In this document: positions 5,582 to 7,842 of the stretch, one piece after another
Position numbering within the stretch: position 1 is the stretch's first letter
Layout of the letters: each line of letters begins with the position of its first letter
Source: Chloroflexota bacterium
GTDB lineage: Bacteria; Chloroflexota; Dehalococcoidia; Lucifugimonadales; VGZR01
NCBI GenBank assembly: GCA_027625225.1
Contig: JAQBWG010000081.1
Coordinates: 1 to 7,842, forward strand
Length of the DNA: 7,842 bases
Direction: 5' to 3'
Position numbers and translations under genes: made by a program
The notes under the pieces: model-generated
Seen by the model: only the letters and a program-made list of their open reading frames with translations
What the model was told of the DNA's origin: nothing
The model's database searches: none

Positions 5582-6319
5582 CTATTTAACCGACTTGTTG
5601 ATGGTCGCCGCCAGGTATCCCCCGCCGAACCCGTTATCAATATTCACCACACCAACCCCCGGCGCGCACGAGTTCATCATCGTCAGCAGCGCAGCCAGCC
5701 CCTCGAAGCTCGACCCGTACCCCACACTCGTTGGCACCGCGATGACCGGCGCCTCCACCAGTCCACCCACCACCGACGGCAACACCCCATCCATGCCCGC
5801 CACCACCACCAGCACCTTCGCGCTCTGCAACGTCTCCATATTCGCCAGCAGCCTATGCAGACCCGCCACACCCACATCGAACAACTGGCGTACTTCGCTG
5901 CCCATCGCCTCCGCCGTCACGCACGCCTCCAGCGCCACCGGCAGGTCAGCCGTTCCCGCGCACACCACCGCCACCCCCGGCTTCTTCGTGACCTTTTTCC
6001 GCCTATCCACCACAACCGTCCGCGCCGTCGGCTCAAACACCGCATCCGGCACGACAACCTTAACGGCATCGTATGCGGCAACCTCGACTCGCGTTATCAG
6101 CAACTGGTCGGAACGCCGCAGCACCGCCTCCGCCAATTTCGCCACCTGCTCCGGCGTCTTCCCTTGCCCGAAAATGACCTCCGGAAACCCCTTCCGCACA
6201 CTACGGTGATGGTCCAGCTTCGCGAACCCAAGGTCTTCGAACGGCAGCGTCTTCAACTCCGCCAGCGCCTGTTCAACGCTCGCCTCGCCGCTGCCCACCT
6301 TCCGTAGCAACTCCCGCAA
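5582..6319 (-). CDS. larB: LarB, nickel-pincer nucleotide cofactor biosynthesis protein
   Basis: LarB carboxylates and hydrolyses nicotinic acid adenine dinucleotide to pyridinium-3,5-biscarboxylate mononucleotide, the first step to the nickel-pincer cofactor of lactate racemase and related enzymes. Numbered from the TTG at 6319, the 245-residue protein has the LarB segment FPEVIFGQGKTPEQ (45-58). A PurE-like domain follows: VVCAGTADLPVALEA (118-132), VVAGMDGVLPSVVGG (172-186), PTSVGYG (196-202) and NSCAPG (216-221). Cys218 corresponds to the cysteine reported to bind the substrate in LarB. Length and motifs are complete. The real start is probably five codons upstream at an ATA (6334-6332) behind a good AAGGAG, giving 250 residues with a family-like DQERLRELL beginning. 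LarC, LarE and a LarA-type enzyme are not visible here. The gene is divergent from the dimethylformamidase gene. Confidence 0.92.
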   Translation of the reverse strand: MRELLRKVGSGEASVEQALAELKTLPFEDLGFAKLDHHRSVRKGFPEVIFGQGKTPEQVAKLAEAVLRRSDQLLITRVEVAAYDAVKVVVPDAVFEPTARTVVVDRRKKVTKKPGVAVVCAGTADLPVALEACVTAEAMGSEVRQLFDVGVAGLHRLLANMETLQSAKVLVVVAGMDGVLPSVVGGLVEAPVIAVPTSVGYGSSFEGLAALLTMMNSCAPGVGVVNIDNGFGGGYLAATINKSVK

Positions 6320-6331
6320 TCGTTCCTGATC

Positions 6332-6346
6332 TATAGCTGACTCCTT
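6332..6346 (-). promoter_or_regulatory. larB ribosome-binding site facing an ATA codon
   Basis: AAGGAG (6346-6341) is followed after 6 nt by ATA (6334-6332), in frame with larB. The first normal start codon, TTG at 6319-6317, is 21 nt from this Shine-Dalgarno and has only a weak AGGA of its own. The in-frame TAG at about 6358-6356 excludes a much longer form, and no ATG, GTG or TTG lies between it and 6319. Confidence 0.5.
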
Positions 6347-6398
6347 GTTCTCGTTCTAAAATCCGCTTTGGGAAGTATATATGTCCGGCAAAATTGCA

Positions 6399-6427
6399 TT
6401 GATACGTCCATTGGCCGGTGGTACGAT
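6399..6427 (+). promoter_or_regulatory. Sigma70-type promoter for the dimethylformamidase gene
   Basis: TTGATA (6399-6404) and TACGAT (6422-6427) lie 17 bp apart, matching 5 of 6 and 4 of 6 consensus positions. Transcription would start near 6434, leaving a leader of about 37 nt that contains the Shine-Dalgarno. The rest of the 6335-6470 gap holds only AT-rich patches such as TATATA near 6377, perhaps serving larB, for which no good -35 is visible. Confidence 0.5.
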
Positions 6428-6452
6428 GCCGCCCGTATCTCGTTCCCATCTT

Positions 6453-6458
6453 AGGAGG
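6453..6458 (+). promoter_or_regulatory. Shine-Dalgarno of the dimethylformamidase gene
   Basis: AGGAGG is a full-strength site, but the 12-nt spacing to the ATG at 6471 is longer than usual. No other start codon lies between them, so it still fixes the ATG at 6471. Confidence 0.7.
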
Positions 6459-6470
6459 TTATCGGTTCAC

Positions 6471-7842
6471 ATGCAGATCGTAGGCTATGCCGACAAACTA
6501 AGCGTCCACCCCGGCGACAACATCAAATTCATGGTGAGCTGCCAGAAATCCGAATACGAGGCCGAACTCGTCCGGCTCATCCATGGCGATACCAACCCCG
6601 ACGGCCCGGGCTACAAAGAAAAGGTCATCAAATCCCCCATAGACGGCACCTACAAAGGCAAGTCGCAAAAGCTCCGCTCCGGCTCCTACATCACCATCCC
6701 CGACGACAAAGCCCTCCACCTCTCCGGCAGCTTCACCCTCTCCGCCTTCATCTACCCCACCACGCCGTCCTGGCGCGCCCAGGGCATCCTCACCAAGTGG
6801 TCCGGCAAAAACAACACCGGTTACGGCCTTATGATCGACGAAGACGGAAGTCTCTCTCTCTGGCTCGGTGCGAAAGGCAAGGTCGCCAAAGCCTCCACCG
6901 GCGTCCCTCTCCGCAGGAAATTCTGGTACTACGTCGCCGCATCCTACGACGCCGCAACCGGCAAAGTCACCCTCTATCAGATACCCATCACCATCTGGCC
7001 GCAGGACGCCAGCCGCGCCATCGTCCAGCGCGACTTCGGCAAGGTCACCATCGCCCACAACACCGAACCCTTCATCATGGCCTCCTGGAGCGAAGGGCAA
7101 GAGGACGGCAAACAGAACATCGGCGGCCTCTACAACGGCAAAATCGAATCGCCCGCCATCTTCTCCCGCGCCATCAGCGCCGAAGAAGCCGAGCGCCTAC
7201 GCCGTGGAGCATCGCCCAAAGAGATCGGCTCCGGACTCCTCGCCCATTGGGACTTCGCCCGCGACTTCTCCACCGGCAAGATCGTCAACGCCGCCGGAAA
7301 ATCCCTCAACGGTGTAATGATTAACCGCCCCTGCCGCGCCATGACCGGCCACAACTGGTCCGGCGGAGAGATCAACTACAAGCACGCCCCGCAGGAATAC
7401 GGCGCCATCTACTTCCACGACGACGACCTCGACGACGCCCAGTGGGACGTCGCATTCGAACTGAAAGTACCCGCCAACCTCAAGAGCGGCATCTACGCCG
7501 CCAAAGTCACCACTGACGGCGGCGAAGACTACCTGCCCTTCTTCGTTCGCCCGCCCAAGGGCACGGCCACCGCGCCCGCGCTCTTCCTCGTACCTACAAA
7601 CAGCTACCTCGCCTACGCCAACATCCACGTCTTCAAGACCGTCGGCCTGGAGGAGATGGGTAAGCTGCTCACCGGCAAGCCATGGAAGTTCGAATACCCC
7701 ACCACCGACGCCGACCGCTACATGCTCGACAACAAGCTCAACAGCCTGTACGACTACCACCGCGAAGGCAGCGGAGTCTCCTACTCGTCCCGTCTCCGGC
7801 CCATCCTCAACATGCGCCCCAAGTACGTCTCACCCCTGCTGG
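6471..7842 (+). CDS. N,N-dimethylformamidase large-subunit-like hydrolase (incomplete at right edge)
   Basis: I translated 457 codons without a stop up to the window edge. The protein matches the large (beta) subunit of N,N-dimethylformamidase, which hydrolyses dimethylformamide to dimethylamine and formate with a mononuclear iron held by two tyrosines and a carboxylate. Residues about 70-245 form a LamG/concanavalin-like jelly roll (SGSFTLSAFIYPTTP at 85-99, KFWYYVAASYD at 150-160, GGLYNGKIESPAIF at 218-231). The catalytic-type part then begins, with ALFLVPTNSYLAYAN (370-384) and YDYHREGSGVSYSSRLRPI (427-445). These segments are typical of the family, and its catalytic tyrosines and glutamate probably lie in or beyond this region. 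No signal peptide is visible. The small subunit is not upstream, where divergent larB lies; it could be downstream. Family proteins in environmental bacteria may act on other amides, so the substrate is open. Confidence 0.85.
   Translation, partial: MQIVGYADKLSVHPGDNIKFMVSCQKSEYEAELVRLIHGDTNPDGPGYKEKVIKSPIDGTYKGKSQKLRSGSYITIPDDKALHLSGSFTLSAFIYPTTPSWRAQGILTKWSGKNNTGYGLMIDEDGSLSLWLGAKGKVAKASTGVPLRRKFWYYVAASYDAATGKVTLYQIPITIWPQDASRAIVQRDFGKVTIAHNTEPFIMASWSEGQEDGKQNIGGLYNGKIESPAIFSRAISAEEAERLRRGASPKEIGSGLLAHWDFARDFSTGKIVNAAGKSLNGVMINRPCRAMTGHNWSGGEINYKHAPQEYGAIYFHDDDLDDAQWDVAFELKVPANLKSGIYAAKVTTDGGEDYLPFFVRPPKGTATAPALFLVPTNSYLAYANIHVFKTVGLEEMGKLLTGKPWKFEYPTTDADRYMLDNKLNSLYDYHREGSGVSYSSRLRPILNMRPKYVSPLL

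Noticed and set aside
5345..6307. Forward 320-codon open frame opposite larB
   Set aside because: Arg/His/Gln-rich product with no motif, while the opposite strand has complete LarB motifs.
6498..7760. Minus-strand open frames inside the dimethylformamidase gene (6498-7100, 7197-7760)
   Set aside because: Gly/Val/Glu/Asp-rich antisense translations of a C-rich coding strand; the forward frame has the family motifs and a good start.
1..7842. CRISPR array, tRNA, insertion sequence or phage island
   Set aside because: No regularly spaced repeats, no tRNA cloverleaf, no transposase or integrase and no terminal repeats were seen.

Overview
The window is bacterial, GC-rich and gene-dense, with codons that strongly favour C in the third position. 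The gene families point to Chloroflexota, most likely a Dehalococcoidia/SAR202-type lineage. An actinobacterial-style cluster sits here next to an enolase-superfamily enzyme, an NHL-repeat protein, LarB and an N,N-dimethylformamidase-like hydrolase, and SAR202 genomes are known for many enolase-superfamily paralogs. This placement is an inference from gene content, not from a marker gene.

Layout from left to right. Positions 1-1152 (minus strand) hold the signal-peptide-peptidase gene sppA, then a short unexplained open frame, then the first 72 codons of a major facilitator superfamily transporter that runs off the left edge. A divergent control region around 1110-1202 separates sppA from a forward inositol-monophosphatase-family gene (1203-2150). 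That region carries a perfect 10-bp inverted repeat and a good promoter placed for leaderless translation. The phosphatase gene converges on a minus-strand operon, and the two stop codons overlap by four bases.

The operon, in transcription order, is an NHL beta-propeller protein (5514-4684), a mandelate-racemase/muconate-lactonizing-type enolase (4659-3493), a DUF3090/TIGR03847 protein (3477-2950) and a SCO1664/TIGR03843 kinase-like protein (2923-2147). It has a near-consensus sigma70-type promoter of its own at 5541-5569. DUF3090, the SCO1664 family and an inositol-monophosphatase/CysQ-type phosphatase are also neighbours in actinobacteria. Their association here suggests a conserved but functionally undefined module.

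Upstream of that promoter lies larB (nickel-pincer cofactor synthesis, 6319/6334-5582). Its best ribosome-binding site points to an ATA codon rather than a normal start. Divergent from larB is the large-subunit gene of an N,N-dimethylformamidase-type enzyme (6471 to the right edge, incomplete), with a recognisable promoter and Shine-Dalgarno sequence.

I saw no tRNA, rRNA, CRISPR array, insertion sequence or convincing intrinsic terminator. The best candidate for something undescribed is the kinase-like/DUF3090/phosphatase module coupled to an enolase and a propeller protein. All functional statements rest on recognised motifs, and no database search was possible.
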